Positions 55,133-64,000 of a stretch of 64,000 nucleotides of DNA are shown one piece after another. The stretch's first letter is position 1. The number at the start of each line of letters is the position of its first letter. Source of the DNA: Candidatus Bealeia paramacronuclearis (lineage in GTDB: Bacteria > Pseudomonadota > Alphaproteobacteria > UBA9655); contig NZ_JAVHWZ010000003.1 in the NCBI RefSeq assembly GCF_035607555.1, forward strand, positions 62,001-126,000, in the 5' to 3' direction. The notes under the pieces were generated by a model. The model did not search any database. It was not told the DNA's origin and saw only the letters and a program-made list of their open reading frames with translations. The translations under genes and the position numbers were made by a program.

Positions 55133-56152
55133 ATGCGTGTTCTTGGAATTGAAACCAGCTGCGATGAAACTTCTGCGGCCATTGTGGATGATCAAATGCG
55201 GATCCTCTCCCTTGTAGTCGTATCCCAATTGCGCGAGCATGAACTTTATGGAGGGGTCGTCCCTGAAATTGCAGCGCGCGCCCATTTAGACCTCATTGAA
55301 AGGATCGTTGAAAAAGCATTTCAGGATGGGAATTGCAGTCTTCAAGATATTGATGCCATTGCTGCTACGGGGGGCCCCGGGCTGATTGGGGGTGTGATTG
55401 TAGGAACGATGTACGCCAAAGGTTTAGCACTTTCTCACTCTTTGCCTTATGTGGCCGTCAATCACTTGGAAGGGCATGCGCTTACAGCGCGTCTTGATCC
55501 TGGCGTTGAATTTCCCTATCTGCTCCTTTTGATTTCAGGGGGACATTGCCAATTTTTGATAGTGGAGGAGCTGGGCCTTTATCACAAACTGGGGGCCACC
55601 ATTGATGATGCAGTGGGGGAGGCTTTTGACAAGACGGGAAAACTCATTCATCTCTCCTATCCTGCAGGGCCTCAGATTGAGCATTTAGCAAAAAGGGGGG
55701 ACCCTCTACGATTTACTTTGCCGCGCCCGTTGTGGAAAAAACCGGGCTGTGATTTTTCATTTTCAGGACTCAAAACCGCGGTGCGTCAAACGCTTCAAGA
55801 GATTTCTGAAAAATCCGATCAAGACATTGCCGATCTTTGTGCCTCTTTTCAAAAGACGGTGGGCGATATTTTATGTGACCGTGCTCAGAATGCCATTGAA
55901 ATGGCCCTTGAAAAAAATCCTAAAATCAAAGATCTTGTTTTGGCAGGGGGTGTTGCTGCAAATGGGTCTTTGCGATTGCGGCTTGAGACCGTGTGTCAAA
56001 AGTCAGGACTTCAATTGTTGTGCCCTCCAATGAGTTTGTGCACGGATAATGCGGCGATGATTGCCTGGGTCGGACTTGAGCGATTTCAGCGCGGTCTTTT
56101 CACCTCCCTTGATTTTGCACCACGCCCCCGTTGGCCTTTAGATGAGATATGA
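55133..56152 (+). CDS. tsaD: tRNA N6-adenosine threonylcarbamoyltransferase TsaD
   Basis: 339 residues. It has GIETSCDETSAAIVDDQMRI at the N-terminus, the metal-binding NHLEGHALTARL, the ISGGHCQFL loop, and VLAGGVAANGSLRLRL near the C-terminus. TsaD with TsaB and TsaE transfers threonylcarbamoyl to A37 of ANN-reading tRNAs. It is universally conserved. It overlaps the start of gpsA by about 11 bp and probably forms an operon with it. Confidence 0.97.
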   Translation: MRVLGIETSCDETSAAIVDDQMRILSLVVVSQLREHELYGGVVPEIAARAHLDLIERIVEKAFQDGNCSLQDIDAIAATGGPGLIGGVIVGTMYAKGLALSHSLPYVAVNHLEGHALTARLDPGVEFPYLLLLISGGHCQFLIVEELGLYHKLGATIDDAVGEAFDKTGKLIHLSYPAGPQIEHLAKRGDPLRFTLPRPLWKKPGCDFSFSGLKTAVRQTLQEISEKSDQDIADLCASFQKTVGDILCDRAQNAIEMALEKNPKIKDLVLAGGVAANGSLRLRLETVCQKSGLQLLCPPMSLCTDNAAMIAWVGLERFQRGLFTSLDFAPRPRWPLDEI

Positions 56153-57140
56153 GATGAAGCAAAAATATACAATCGGAGTTGTGGGTGCAGGCGCTTGGGG
56201 CACGGCCCTGGCTATGGCGTTTTCACGCGCACAATGTGAGGTTACCTTGTGGAGCCTCAATTCAGGATTGGTAGAGGCGATTGAGACACGCCATGAAAAT
56301 ACGTTTCGTTTGCCGGGAATTTCCCTTAATCCCCTTATTAAAGCCACCACGGATTTTCAGGATTTAAAGCCCCTAGATGTTTTGGTTTTGGCAACACCTG
56401 CGCAAAAATTACGCGAATTTCTGGAAAATTATAGTGCGGATATTTCCAATTCAACACCACTGGTTTTAACATCCAAAGGCATTGAATTGGGCAGTGGAAA
56501 ACTACTGACCGAAATCATCCCCGAATATTTACCTCAAAATCCAATTGCAATTCTTTCTGGCCCCAGTTTTGCCATGGATGTTGCAAAAAAACTACCTACC
56601 GCCGTTACACTGGCCACAACTCATTTGGAATGGGGGCAGGCTTTGACCCATGCCTTTTCCAGTCAATATTTTCGTCCCTATTATAGCGCCGATATGATTG
56701 GGGCTCAAATGGGAGGGGCTCTTAAAAATGTTTTAGCCATTGCCTCGGGGATTCTTCAGGGCAAGGGTTTTGGTGAAAATGCAAGAGCTGCACTCATTAC
56801 CCGAGGCCTTGTTGAAATTCAAAGGCTGGGCGTAACATTAGGTGCCAACCCGGAAACGTTTTATGGACTTTCGGGCGTGGGAGATCTCATGCTCAGTTGT
56901 TATTCTGAGCAATCCCGAAATATGTCTTTAGGTATTCAATTAGGCCACGGAAAAGTTTTAAGCAACGAAGAAAGCCCGTTGACCGAAGGTGTTTATACTG
57001 CGGCTTCCCTTATGATCTTGGCCAAAAAACATCAGGTCGAGATGCCCATTTGTGAGGCTGTGGATCATATCGTGAATCATAACGGCAATATTGAGACGAC
57101 TATTGAAAGGCTGCTTTCTCGTCCGCTCAAAGCCGAATAA
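56142..57140 (+). CDS. gpsA: Glycerol-3-phosphate dehydrogenase [NAD(P)+]
   Basis: 332 residues (328 if the second ATG at 56154 is used). The N-terminal Rossmann motif is VVGAGAWGTALAMAFSRAQ; NALKNVLAIASG-type catalytic region appears as GGALKNVLAIASGILQGKGF; the C-terminal domain has GLSGVGDLMLSCYSEQSRN. It reduces dihydroxyacetone phosphate to glycerol-3-phosphate for phospholipid synthesis. It follows tsaD and precedes an EVE-domain gene by 15 bp. Confidence 0.97.
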   Translation: MRYEMKQKYTIGVVGAGAWGTALAMAFSRAQCEVTLWSLNSGLVEAIETRHENTFRLPGISLNPLIKATTDFQDLKPLDVLVLATPAQKLREFLENYSADISNSTPLVLTSKGIELGSGKLLTEIIPEYLPQNPIAILSGPSFAMDVAKKLPTAVTLATTHLEWGQALTHAFSSQYFRPYYSADMIGAQMGGALKNVLAIASGILQGKGFGENARAALITRGLVEIQRLGVTLGANPETFYGLSGVGDLMLSCYSEQSRNMSLGIQLGHGKVLSNEESPLTEGVYTAASLMILAKKHQVEMPICEAVDHIVNHNGNIETTIERLLSRPLKAE

Positions 57141-57155
57141 TTTTAAGGAGTCACC

Positions 57156-57563
57156 ATGGCTTATTGGATCATCAAATCAGAACCCGGAAGTTGGTCTTGG
57201 GAGATGCAAACCAAGGCCGGTATTACTCATTGGGATGGTGTTCGCAATTATCAAGCGGCCAATAATCTGAAAGCCATGAAAATTGGTGACCTTTGCTTTT
57301 TTTATCATTCCGTCCATGAAAAGCAAATCGTTGGCATTGTGGAAGTTGTGAGGGAGGCAGAGCGCGATCCCACAGATCCCACCGGACGATTTGTGATGGT
57401 GGATGTAAAAACAGTGAAACCTCTTCTCAAACCTGTAACACTCGACCAAATTAAAAGCGATCCAGATTTAAGACATATTGCCCTGGTGCGCCAAAGCCGC
57501 CTTTCCGTTATTCCTTTGGATTCCCAATCTTGGACACATTTGTGTGCTTTGGGCGGGGTTTAA
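57156..57563 (+). CDS. EVE-domain protein
   Basis: 135 residues, a single EVE domain: YWIIKSEPGSWSWEMQTKAG, HWDGVRNYQAANNLKAMKIG, DLCFFYHSVHEKQIVGIVEV and IALVRQSRLSVIPL. EVE domains are PUA-related and bind modified bases; in alphaproteobacteria the gene often sits with housekeeping genes. It has AAGGAG before the ATG and ends the tsaD-gpsA unit. Confidence 0.93.
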   Translation: MAYWIIKSEPGSWSWEMQTKAGITHWDGVRNYQAANNLKAMKIGDLCFFYHSVHEKQIVGIVEVVREAERDPTDPTGRFVMVDVKTVKPLLKPVTLDQIKSDPDLRHIALVRQSRLSVIPLDSQSWTHLCALGGV

Positions 57564-57581
57564 TGATTGTTTAATGATTTT

Positions 57582-58331
57582 CTAACCGAATTTGATTACA
57601 TCCCCTTCCCTATCCGCAACCTTAACGATTTGGCCATGATAAGGACAGGCGAATTCTGAAAGTCTTACAAAGACTTCTGTGATCTCATCGGGATGAGGGA
57701 GGGTCATAGGATCCACGCCAGGCAAAGCTTGAGCATGTTGCTTGGTACGAACTTGACCAGGATCGGCAAGATTGACCTTCAGATTAGTAAGTTTGACTTC
57801 TGAGGCGTAGGAAAGCACCATTTTTTCAAGGGCGGATTTACTAGAGAGAAAATTTCCCCAATAGGGCATCTCTTGATGGACAAAACCTGAGGTTGTAAAA
57901 ATGGCACGTCCCGCATCACTGCGTTTGAGCATACCATCAAAGCAGCGAATCAAATGCCAATTGGCAAAGAAATTCACCGTGAAAAGATCATGAAAAACGG
58001 AAGGTGGCATGTCTTGGGTTGGATAAAGTCCCCCTAAAATTCCCGCATTTCCAACGAGAACGTCAAGGCCTCCGAAACGATCAAATGTGGCGGTGGCGAG
58101 ATCTTCAATTCGAGGGAGATCTTTCAAATCAAAAGGCACCAAAAGGGCTGAGCTGCCCTCTGCTTGAACCACATCATCTACTTTTTCAAGGTCGCTTAAT
58201 TTGAGATCCACAAGGATAAGTTTAGCCCCTTCTTGCGCAAAGCGTTTAGCAATAGCCGCACCAATGCCGTTTCCAGCTCCGGTGATGAGGGCCACTTTGC
58301 CCTCAAGGCGTTTTTTTATCGTCATGGGCAT
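57582..58331 (-). CDS. Short-chain dehydrogenase/reductase with altered active site
   Basis: About 249 residues from the ATG at 58331 (AAAGG upstream). The nucleotide-binding motif is LITGAGNGIGAAIAKRFAQE, followed by LVGNAGILGGLYP and the serine region AIFTTSGFVH. The active-site motif normally reading YxxxK is WGNFLSSKSALEKM: the lysine is present but the catalytic tyrosine position holds phenylalanine (codon TTT). Activity may be lost or changed. It overlaps the end of cvpA by 29 bp and is last in the minus-strand block. Confidence 0.88.
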   Translation of the reverse strand: MPMTIKKRLEGKVALITGAGNGIGAAIAKRFAQEGAKLILVDLKLSDLEKVDDVVQAEGSSALLVPFDLKDLPRIEDLATATFDRFGGLDVLVGNAGILGGLYPTQDMPPSVFHDLFTVNFFANWHLIRCFDGMLKRSDAGRAIFTTSGFVHQEMPYWGNFLSSKSALEKMVLSYASEVKLTNLKVNLADPGQVRTKQHAQALPGVDPMTLPHPDEITEVFVRLSEFACPYHGQIVKVADREGDVIKFG

Positions 58332-59010
58332 TGAGAAGCCTTTCCATGTCATTAAGCTGATCGGGTTCATATCCCTCGTGCTCAGGTTTGGGGTCTTTTT
58401 TAGGTTTTAACGTTGAGAGATTTTGAACTGTTTTTTCAATATCACCCAAATGATTTTCAATGAGATCTTTGGCATCCAAGGGGGGAATCGCGAGTTTTGT
58501 TTCAGGCCCCTCCATCAGTTCTTGCGGAATGAAAGAATGAATGAATTGAGCGCCTTCTCGAACCCAAGGCGTACTTTTGGCGGTTCTTAAAGACTCAGGA
58601 AGATGCTTGTGCCCGTAGAAAAAAGTAAGTGCCATGAAAATCAGGCAAATAACAACGCCTCCTCGAAACAATCCAAAAAGAAGTCCAAAAGATTTATCAA
58701 GACCTCCCAAAATACTAACTTTGATACGATTGGAAACAAGTCTGCTGATAATAATGAGAACGGAAAGACTTATCACAAAAATACCAATGGCCACAACCGC
58801 ATCCGCGATCATAGGATTTTTGATATATTCTCGTCCCAAAGGTCTTAAAACGGGAAGGCCGTAGACGACGGCTAAAATGGCGCCGACCCAACCCGCAATA
58901 CCCATGACTTCGCGCGTGACCCCGCGCATGAGTCCAATTAAAGAGGAAAGCGCAATGATTGCGAGAAAAATGCCGTCAACGGCATTAAAGTGGTGGATTT
59001 CAGACACCAT
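58303..59010 (-). CDS. cvpA: CvpA family membrane protein
   Basis: 235 residues. Four transmembrane helices lie in the first 135 residues, with the conserved GIFLAIIALSSLIGLMRGVT and REVMGIAGWVGAILAVVYGL. The C-terminal 85 residues are soluble and charged. CvpA-family proteins occur near purF and radA and influence envelope stress tolerance and colicin V export; molecular function is uncertain. It overlaps radA by 11 bp. Confidence 0.92.
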   Translation of the reverse strand: MVSEIHHFNAVDGIFLAIIALSSLIGLMRGVTREVMGIAGWVGAILAVVYGLPVLRPLGREYIKNPMIADAVVAIGIFVISLSVLIIISRLVSNRIKVSILGGLDKSFGLLFGLFRGGVVICLIFMALTFFYGHKHLPESLRTAKSTPWVREGAQFIHSFIPQELMEGPETKLAIPPLDAKDLIENHLGDIEKTVQNLSTLKPKKDPKPEHEGYEPDQLNDMERLLNAHDDKKTP

Positions 59011-60397
59011 GGCTCACCTTCTTCATGGGTTCATTCTTAAGAAAAGTACTAACAACTTCCGCCAAATGAGACAATGGATGAATTTCAAATCCAGGGGTGG
59101 AAAATGTTTTTTTCCCGCGCCCAGACTCAGGAATAAAGGCTTCTTGGAACCCTAATTTTTGGGCTTCTTTAAGGCGCGCTTCTTGTTGACCCACAACACG
59201 AATTTCTCCAGAAAGTCCAATTTCACCAAAAAAGATAGCATCTTGAGGCGTGGGAATATTACTCAAAGACGACAAAAGAGCCGCAGCCACGGCTAAATCC
59301 GCAGCAGGCTCTGTAATTCTGAGTCCTCCTGCCACATTTAAATACACATCGCGGCCTACAAAATTAACGCCACAGCGGGCTTCTAGGACCGCTAAAATCA
59401 TGGACAAACGATTTTGATCCCATCCAACAACGGCCCGCCGGGGAGTGGCTAAATTCGAAGGGGCCACAAGGGCTTGCACCTCAACCAAAAGAGGTCGCGT
59501 GCCTTCAATACCTGCAAAAACGGAGGCACCGCTCACCTGACCTTGACGACTTGAAAGAAAGAGTGCGGAAGGATTTGATACCTCCATCAATCCCTTGTCC
59601 GTCATTTCAAAAACGCCAATTTCATCGGTCGCGCCAAAACGATTTTTGACCGACCTTAAAATTCGGAATTGATGGCCGCGCTCCCCTTCAAAATAAAGGA
59701 CAGTATCGACCATATGCTCAAGCACGCGGGGACCTGCGATAATTCCCTCTTTGGTCACGTGCCCCACCAAAATTACGGTCACACCTCGACGTTTGGCCAC
59801 ACGGATAAGCTCTTGCGCACATCCTCGGACTTGAGAAACCGTGCCTGGCGTTGAGTCCAGTGTATCCATATACATCGTTTGAATAGAATCGATAATGGCT
59901 ACATCTGGCCCTTGAGGATCGTCTAAAGAGGAAATAATGTCGCGCACATTTGTGGTTGCTGCCAAATCCACGGTGCATTTTTCGATCTGAAGGCGTTGCG
60001 CGCGAAGTCGCACTTGGGCAATGGCTTCTTCTCCTGAAATGTAAGCACATTTTCCTTTTTTGCTGATGGCTGCAGCCACTTGCAAAAGAACTGTGGATTT
60101 TCCAATTCCGGGATCGCCCCCAACCAAAAGAACGGATCCGGGAACAAGACCACCGCCTGCGACGCGATCAAATTCATTCATTCCCGTCACCAAGCGGGGT
60201 GCATCTTCCATGTCCCCTTCAAGGGTCATAAAATCAATTTTACGTCCTTTTCCAGAGCCCAATCCTTTGGGCAAAAGATCGGGAGCTGCTTCTTCTACAA
60301 GGGTGTTCCAACTTTGGCAGGACTCACATTTCCCGGCCCATTTTGTGGTGCATTCACCGCACGCTTGGCAAACATATTGAACGGATTTTCGTGCCAT
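59000..60397 (-). CDS. radA: DNA repair protein RadA
   Basis: 465 residues. The N-terminal zinc finger is VCQACGECTTKWAGKCESCQ, Walker A is LLVGGDPGIGKSTVLLQVAA, the RadA motif KNRFGATDEIGVFEM is complete, and the C-terminal Lon-protease-like domain is present (AVAAALLSSLSNIP). RadA is a DnaB-type branch-migrating helicase in recombination. It abuts mlaF by a 1-bp overlap and cvpA by 11 bp within one transcriptional block. Confidence 0.97.
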   Translation of the reverse strand: MARKSVQYVCQACGECTTKWAGKCESCQSWNTLVEEAAPDLLPKGLGSGKGRKIDFMTLEGDMEDAPRLVTGMNEFDRVAGGGLVPGSVLLVGGDPGIGKSTVLLQVAAAISKKGKCAYISGEEAIAQVRLRAQRLQIEKCTVDLAATTNVRDIISSLDDPQGPDVAIIDSIQTMYMDTLDSTPGTVSQVRGCAQELIRVAKRRGVTVILVGHVTKEGIIAGPRVLEHMVDTVLYFEGERGHQFRILRSVKNRFGATDEIGVFEMTDKGLMEVSNPSALFLSSRQGQVSGASVFAGIEGTRPLLVEVQALVAPSNLATPRRAVVGWDQNRLSMILAVLEARCGVNFVGRDVYLNVAGGLRITEPAADLAVAAALLSSLSNIPTPQDAIFFGEIGLSGEIRVVGQQEARLKEAQKLGFQEAFIPESGRGKKTFSTPGFEIHPLSHLAEVVSTFLKNEPMKKVSHGV

Positions 60398-61185
60398 TAA
60401 GCTGCCTCTTTATGAATCGTCTCAAGGTGAATGGGCCCCTTGGGACTTCCCGTCACAAATTGTTCGACATAAGGATTTCCAGAGTGATCAATTCCAGAAG
60501 CCGGCCCCGACCAAATGATATGCCCCTCATGAATCATTGCAATACGATCGGCCACATGTCGAGCGCTCGCCATATCATGGGTGATGGTGACAGCGGTGGC
60601 TTTGAGATCCTTCACGTTTTTTGAAATAATATCGTTGATGATCCCACAAAAAATGGGATCGAGTCCCGCCGTAGGTTCATCAAAAAAGATAAGTGAAGGC
60701 GCTGTAGCAATAGCGCGTGCCAAAGCCACACGGCGCTGCATGCCTCCTGAAATTTCAGAGGGGAAAAGCTCACCCACACCAGCATCAAGACCCACAGATG
60801 CGAGATTTTCAAGCGCAATGGCTTGTGCATCTTTTCGGGACATCCCCTTGGCATTAATCAATCCAAAAGCAACATTTTCCCAAACCTTCAAACTATCAAA
60901 AAGGGCTGATCCTTGAAAAACGGTCGAGACATTGTAAAGACGCTTTGTTTGTTCACGCACGCTTTCTCCCACGATATTTTTTCCATCAATGAGAATTTCA
61001 CCGGAATCCGGCTGGATGAGTCCCAAAATGCATTTAATCAGGACAGATTTCCCCGTACCCGACCCCCCAATAATCACAAGAGATTCGCCCTCATAAATAT
61101 CGAGATTAAGTTTATTTAAAACAACTTTATGTCCAAAAGATTTGGAGAGGTTGCGGATTTGAATTTTGATGTTTTTCTGGCTCAT
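60397..61185 (-). CDS. mlaF: ABC transporter ATP-binding protein MlaF
   Basis: 262 residues. Walker A is VIIGGSGTGKSVLIKCILGL, the signature is EISGGMQRRVALARAI and Walker B LIFFDEPTAGLDP. The SGGMQRR signature and the partner gene mlaE (4-bp overlap) identify the lipid-asymmetry (Mla/Ttg2) importer family, which moves phospholipids between outer and inner membrane. The mlaD and mlaC components are not adjacent. Confidence 0.93.
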   Translation of the reverse strand: MSQKNIKIQIRNLSKSFGHKVVLNKLNLDIYEGESLVIIGGSGTGKSVLIKCILGLIQPDSGEILIDGKNIVGESVREQTKRLYNVSTVFQGSALFDSLKVWENVAFGLINAKGMSRKDAQAIALENLASVGLDAGVGELFPSEISGGMQRRVALARAIATAPSLIFFDEPTAGLDPIFCGIINDIISKNVKDLKATAVTITHDMASARHVADRIAMIHEGHIIWSGPASGIDHSGNPYVEQFVTGSPKGPIHLETIHKEAA

Positions 61186-61958
61186 GCGTCAAACAAAATG
61201 GCGGTGAGGAGATAGTTCGTAATCAAAATCAAAATGGAAGCCGAGACGACCGCATTCGTCGTGGCTTTTCCGACGCCTTGGGCGCCACCCTTGGAATAAT
61301 ACCCCTGATAGCACCCCATGGATGTGATGATAAATCCAAAAGCGGCAGCTTTTATTAAACCAGAAGCCACATCGGCCCGCTCCAAAAAATCCCAGGATTG
61401 TTTGAGGTAGGTGGCTGGATTAAATCCCAACTTATAAACGCTCACCAAATACCCTCCAAAAACGCCGATGATATCAGCCACCATCACAAGAAGGGGCAAT
61501 GTCAAAACTCCCGCTAAAATTCGAGGGGCAATAAGATATTTGGAAGGATGCGTGGAAAGAGTGGTTAAAGCATCAATTTGTTCTGTAACCCTCATGGTAC
61601 CAATTTCTGCTGCCATAGAGGCTCCCATGCGCCCTGCCACCATGAGCCCCGCAAGTACTGGGCCCAATTCACGAGTCATGGACAGGATCACAACAGAAGC
61701 CACAGCATTTTCTGCATTAAAACGCGAGAATCCCGTATAGCTTTGAAGTGCTAAAACCATACCTGTGAAAAGTGCGGTAAGCCCCACAACGGGCAAAGAT
61801 AAATACCCAATTTCTAAAAATTGTCGAAGAATTTGCCTAAAAAAATAAGGGGGCTTGAATCCCTCCCAAAGGCTATTGCCCAAAAAGAGGCTAAGACGCC
61901 CCACGCTTGCTAAAAATTCTAAAAAGATGCGGCCAATGCCAGCTAAAATTGAAATCAC
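61182..61958 (-). CDS. mlaE: ABC transporter permease MlaE
   Basis: 258 residues with five or six transmembrane segments. Family features are VGLTALFTGMVLALQSYTGF, ELGPVLAGLMVAGRMGASMA and AEIGTMRVTEQIDALTTLST. It is the membrane subunit of the phospholipid-transport complex with MlaF. Overlaps of 4 bp with both mlaF and alr indicate tight coupling. Confidence 0.93.
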   Translation of the reverse strand: MISILAGIGRIFLEFLASVGRLSLFLGNSLWEGFKPPYFFRQILRQFLEIGYLSLPVVGLTALFTGMVLALQSYTGFSRFNAENAVASVVILSMTRELGPVLAGLMVAGRMGASMAAEIGTMRVTEQIDALTTLSTHPSKYLIAPRILAGVLTLPLLVMVADIIGVFGGYLVSVYKLGFNPATYLKQSWDFLERADVASGLIKAAAFGFIITSMGCYQGYYSKGGAQGVGKATTNAVVSASILILITNYLLTAILFDA

Positions 61959-63085
61959 GAGGCAATTTTCTCCAAATTCCGTTGATTCTCTTTAGCATAA
62001 AATCGCTCGTAACGAGACCCTAAATTCGTTAAAATTTCCCAAGGCGCCGTTCTTGCCCATTTGGCTACATCATCAAGGCGAATATTTTCGCCCAATAGTT
62101 CAACCCAATCCCCAGAACGAATGGGGGCTCCATGATGCGCGGTGATATCAACAGTCATCAAATCCATAGAAATCCGCCCAACAATCGGGAACTTGTGCCC
62201 CTGAATAAAAACATATCCCTGATTGCTAAGGCTACGCAAAACACCATCTGCATATCCAATCCCCAAGGTTGCAATACGACTGGAACGGGCGGTTGTAAAT
62301 GTCGCATCATAGCCAATGGATTTTCCAGCGGGAATCTCTTCAATCTGAAGAATTTTGGCAAAAATATGTGCCACAGGCTTGAACTCAGGAGACGTCAAAT
62401 TCGATCCATAAAGGGCAAGCCCTGGACGCACGAGATCAAAATGATAGTGTGAACCTAAATGAACCCCCCCCGAATTGGCCAAAGATAAAGACGCTTGCGG
62501 CAAAAGATCTTTTAGACGAAGAAACTCTTCTAATTGTTCCTTATTCATCGGATGATCAAATGTATAGGAACACGCCAAATGACTCATAATCAATTTTAAA
62601 TCAAGAAACTCAAAGAAAGAATGTAGAATTTTTTTAAGGTCTTTCTCATGAAATCCCGTCCGCACAAGGCCTGTGTCAATATGAATGCCACAAGGAAGTT
62701 TTTTCTGCGCTTTTAAAGCAACCCCATGCCATTTTTGAAGTTGCTCGAAATGACATAAAACGGGAATAAGGTTATTCTCAATAAGAACTTCCTCCTCCCC
62801 TGAAATAAGTGTGGAAAGCACATAAATCTGAGCCTGAGGAAGGACTTTTCGAAGAGACACCCCTTCTTGACATTGAATCACAAAATAAGTCTTGGCGCCT
62901 TCTACCCAGAGAACTTCCGCAACCTGCTCCATGCCCAAACCATATCCGTTGGCTTTAACAGCAGGGGCACAGGCTGTTTTCGGTCCAAGCCCGCGACAGA
63001 GAATTCTATAATTCTCTCGAATCGCCTCAAGATCAACAATGAGAGTTGCAGGTGTGCTGGGAGAAAAAAAAGAGGGGTTAATCAT
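61955..63085 (-). CDS. alr: Alanine racemase
   Basis: 376 residues. The PLP-binding lysine is in CAPAVKANGYGLGMEQVAEV, and the catalytic-tyrosine region ATLGIGYADGVLR and GRISMDLMTVDI follow. It makes D-alanine for peptidoglycan, agreeing with the intact PBP1A. It lies 21 bp after dnaB and overlaps mlaE by 4 bp. Confidence 0.95.
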   Translation of the reverse strand: MINPSFFSPSTPATLIVDLEAIRENYRILCRGLGPKTACAPAVKANGYGLGMEQVAEVLWVEGAKTYFVIQCQEGVSLRKVLPQAQIYVLSTLISGEEEVLIENNLIPVLCHFEQLQKWHGVALKAQKKLPCGIHIDTGLVRTGFHEKDLKKILHSFFEFLDLKLIMSHLACSYTFDHPMNKEQLEEFLRLKDLLPQASLSLANSGGVHLGSHYHFDLVRPGLALYGSNLTSPEFKPVAHIFAKILQIEEIPAGKSIGYDATFTTARSSRIATLGIGYADGVLRSLSNQGYVFIQGHKFPIVGRISMDLMTVDITAHHGAPIRSGDWVELLGENIRLDDVAKWARTAPWEILTNLGSRYERFYAKENQRNLEKIAS

Positions 63086-63106
63086 GTGAGGAATCCACTC
63101 TTAACA

Positions 63107-64000
63107 TCAATGTTCATGGGGCAAATAACTCTGTTCAATATAATTCGAGAATTTGGTGAGAGCTCCCTCAAAGTGAAGCTTGACCGTCCCCACAGGACCA
63201 TGACGTTGCTTGGCGATAATGACTTCTGCCAGATTTCGGATTTGGGTCATATGAACATCCCACTCGCGATATTTATCCGTGCCTGGCGTGGGCTCCTTGC
63301 GAGCCTCATAATATTCTTCCCGATAGACGAACATCACAACGTCGGCGTCTTGCTCAATGGATCCTGATTCGCGCAAATCGGAAAGCTGAGGGCGCTTGTC
63401 GTCCCGTTGTTCAACGGCACGGGAAAGCTGAGACAAGGCGATGACGGGTACATTTAATTCTTTGGCCAAAGCTTTAAGGCCTCGGGTAATTTCAGAAAGT
63501 TCTTGCACACGATTTTCATTTCCCTTGCCGCCGCCTGGGGATCCAATTAATTGTAAATAATCAATAACAATGAGCCCGAGACCTTCTTGGCGCTGTAAAC
63601 GCCGTGCGCGCGTTCGAATGGCCGGCACGCTCAAGGCCGGAGTATCGTCAATATAAAGAGGAAGCTGACTTAATTCTCGACTCACTTCCACAAATTTAGG
63701 GAAGTCATTTTGGCTAATTTCACCGCGTCGGATTTTGTCAGAGGAGACTCCCGATTCTTGACCCAAAAGACGATTGGCCAATTGCTCGGCGGACATCTCA
63801 AGAGAGAAAAAAGCCACATGAGCCCCTTCGCGTTTTTGCAATTGAGCTTTGGCGGCATTAAAGGCAATGTTGGTCGCAAGCGCTGTCTTTCCCATGGAAG
63901 GACGGCCTGCCAAAATCAAAAGGTCAGACGGGTGAAGCCCACCTAAGCGTTTGTCGATATCCACAAGTCCTGATGTCACACCCACTATGTGGCTGTCCCG
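63107..64000 (-). CDS. dnaB: Replicative DNA helicase DnaB, C-terminal part
   Basis: The frame enters from the right edge, so the N-terminus is missing. The RecA-like core is present: GLVDIDKRLGGLHPSDLLIL, Walker A GRPSMGKTALATNIAFNAAK, the Walker B strand IVIDYLQLI, ALSQLSRAVEQRDDKRPQLS and DLRESGSIEQDADVVMFVYR. It unwinds DNA at the replication fork. It is the first visible gene of the block that continues with alr, mlaE, mlaF, radA, cvpA and the SDR gene. Confidence 0.97.
   Translation of the reverse strand, partial: RDSHIVGVTSGLVDIDKRLGGLHPSDLLILAGRPSMGKTALATNIAFNAAKAQLQKREGAHVAFFSLEMSAEQLANRLLGQESGVSSDKIRRGEISQNDFPKFVEVSRELSQLPLYIDDTPALSVPAIRTRARRLQRQEGLGLIVIDYLQLIGSPGGGKGNENRVQELSEITRGLKALAKELNVPVIALSQLSRAVEQRDDKRPQLSDLRESGSIEQDADVVMFVYREEYYEARKEPTPGTDKYREWDVHMTQIRNLAEVIIAKQRHGPVGTVKLHFEGALTKFSNYIEQSYLPHEH

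Noticed and set aside
1-64000. CRISPR arrays, rRNA genes, riboswitches, replication origin
   Set aside because: I saw no regularly spaced short repeats, no rRNA sequence and no recognisable riboswitch or DnaA-box cluster in reading the window.

Overview
The window looks like part of the chromosome of a low-to-moderate GC alphaproteobacterium, most plausibly a protist-associated or intracellular Holosporales-like bacterium. This is inferred from gene content and was not tested by phylogeny. Alphaproteobacterial signs are a ChpT phosphotransferase, a DivK receiver encoded directly before a PleD-like GGDEF protein, a dnaB-alr-mlaE-mlaF-radA-cvpA block and an mrcA-prfB pair. Host-association signs are many signal-peptide proteins of unknown function (one with an F-box-like motif), type VI secretion baseplate genes, several insertion sequences and several decaying genes.

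Layout. 1-2019: RND efflux pump (partial) and its membrane fusion protein. 2134-2772: ChpT, divergent from the pump. 2920-7198: two large exported proteins of unknown function. 7296-14910: a flagellar operon (flgI, flgJ/cheL-like, flgN-like, flgK, flgL, fliW) behind a near-consensus sigma-54 promoter; flgK is split by a nested insertion-sequence array. 14919-18984: F-box-like exported protein, NAD kinase, HIT protein and a GNAT protein that appears to have lost its exported N-terminus to a stop codon. 19287-21762: an AAA+ ATPase gene broken by an IS1-family element and by a nonsense codon. 21759-23480: YddA/SbmA-like ABC transporter. 23554-28659: tssF (split by a second nested array of the same IS) and tssG. 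28674-34047: tRNA-Thr, miaA, uvrA, a GGCT-like gene, a frameshifted ymdB-like gene and tRNA-Ser. 34165-37622: exported coiled-coil protein, NAD(P)HX repair enzyme, SCO1 and DUF3501 genes. 37719-39927: divK and a HisKA-REC-PAS-GGDEF protein. 39924-49553: three MFS transporters, rpsA, prfB (with programmed +1 frameshift) and PBP1A. 49686-50877: an IS5-family element. 50951-55069: accessory genes (MazG-like/GNAT fusion, small exported proteins, 3-methyladenine glycosylase, IS200 remnant, NUDIX, cupin). 55133-64000: tsaD-gpsA-EVE on the plus strand, then the minus-strand dnaB-to-SDR block.

How it fits together. ChpT and DivK are parts of the CtrA cell-cycle network, and both genes are preceded by a TTAA-N7-CTAA sequence close to the CtrA box. 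That network normally governs flagellar genes, and the flagellar operon here has a sigma-54 promoter. Motility (flgK) and type VI secretion (tssF) are both interrupted by the same very recent IS. Excising the inserted DNA with one copy of each 5-bp target duplication restores both reading frames exactly. The genome therefore seems to be in an active phase of IS expansion and gene decay.

The most unusual items are the two IS arrays sharing an identical IS-in-IS junction, the F-box-like exported protein, a G-rich tract inside a promoter spacer, exported versions of normally cytosolic enzyme folds (AAA+ and GNAT), and a diguanylate cyclase with kinase-derived and degenerate receiver domains.
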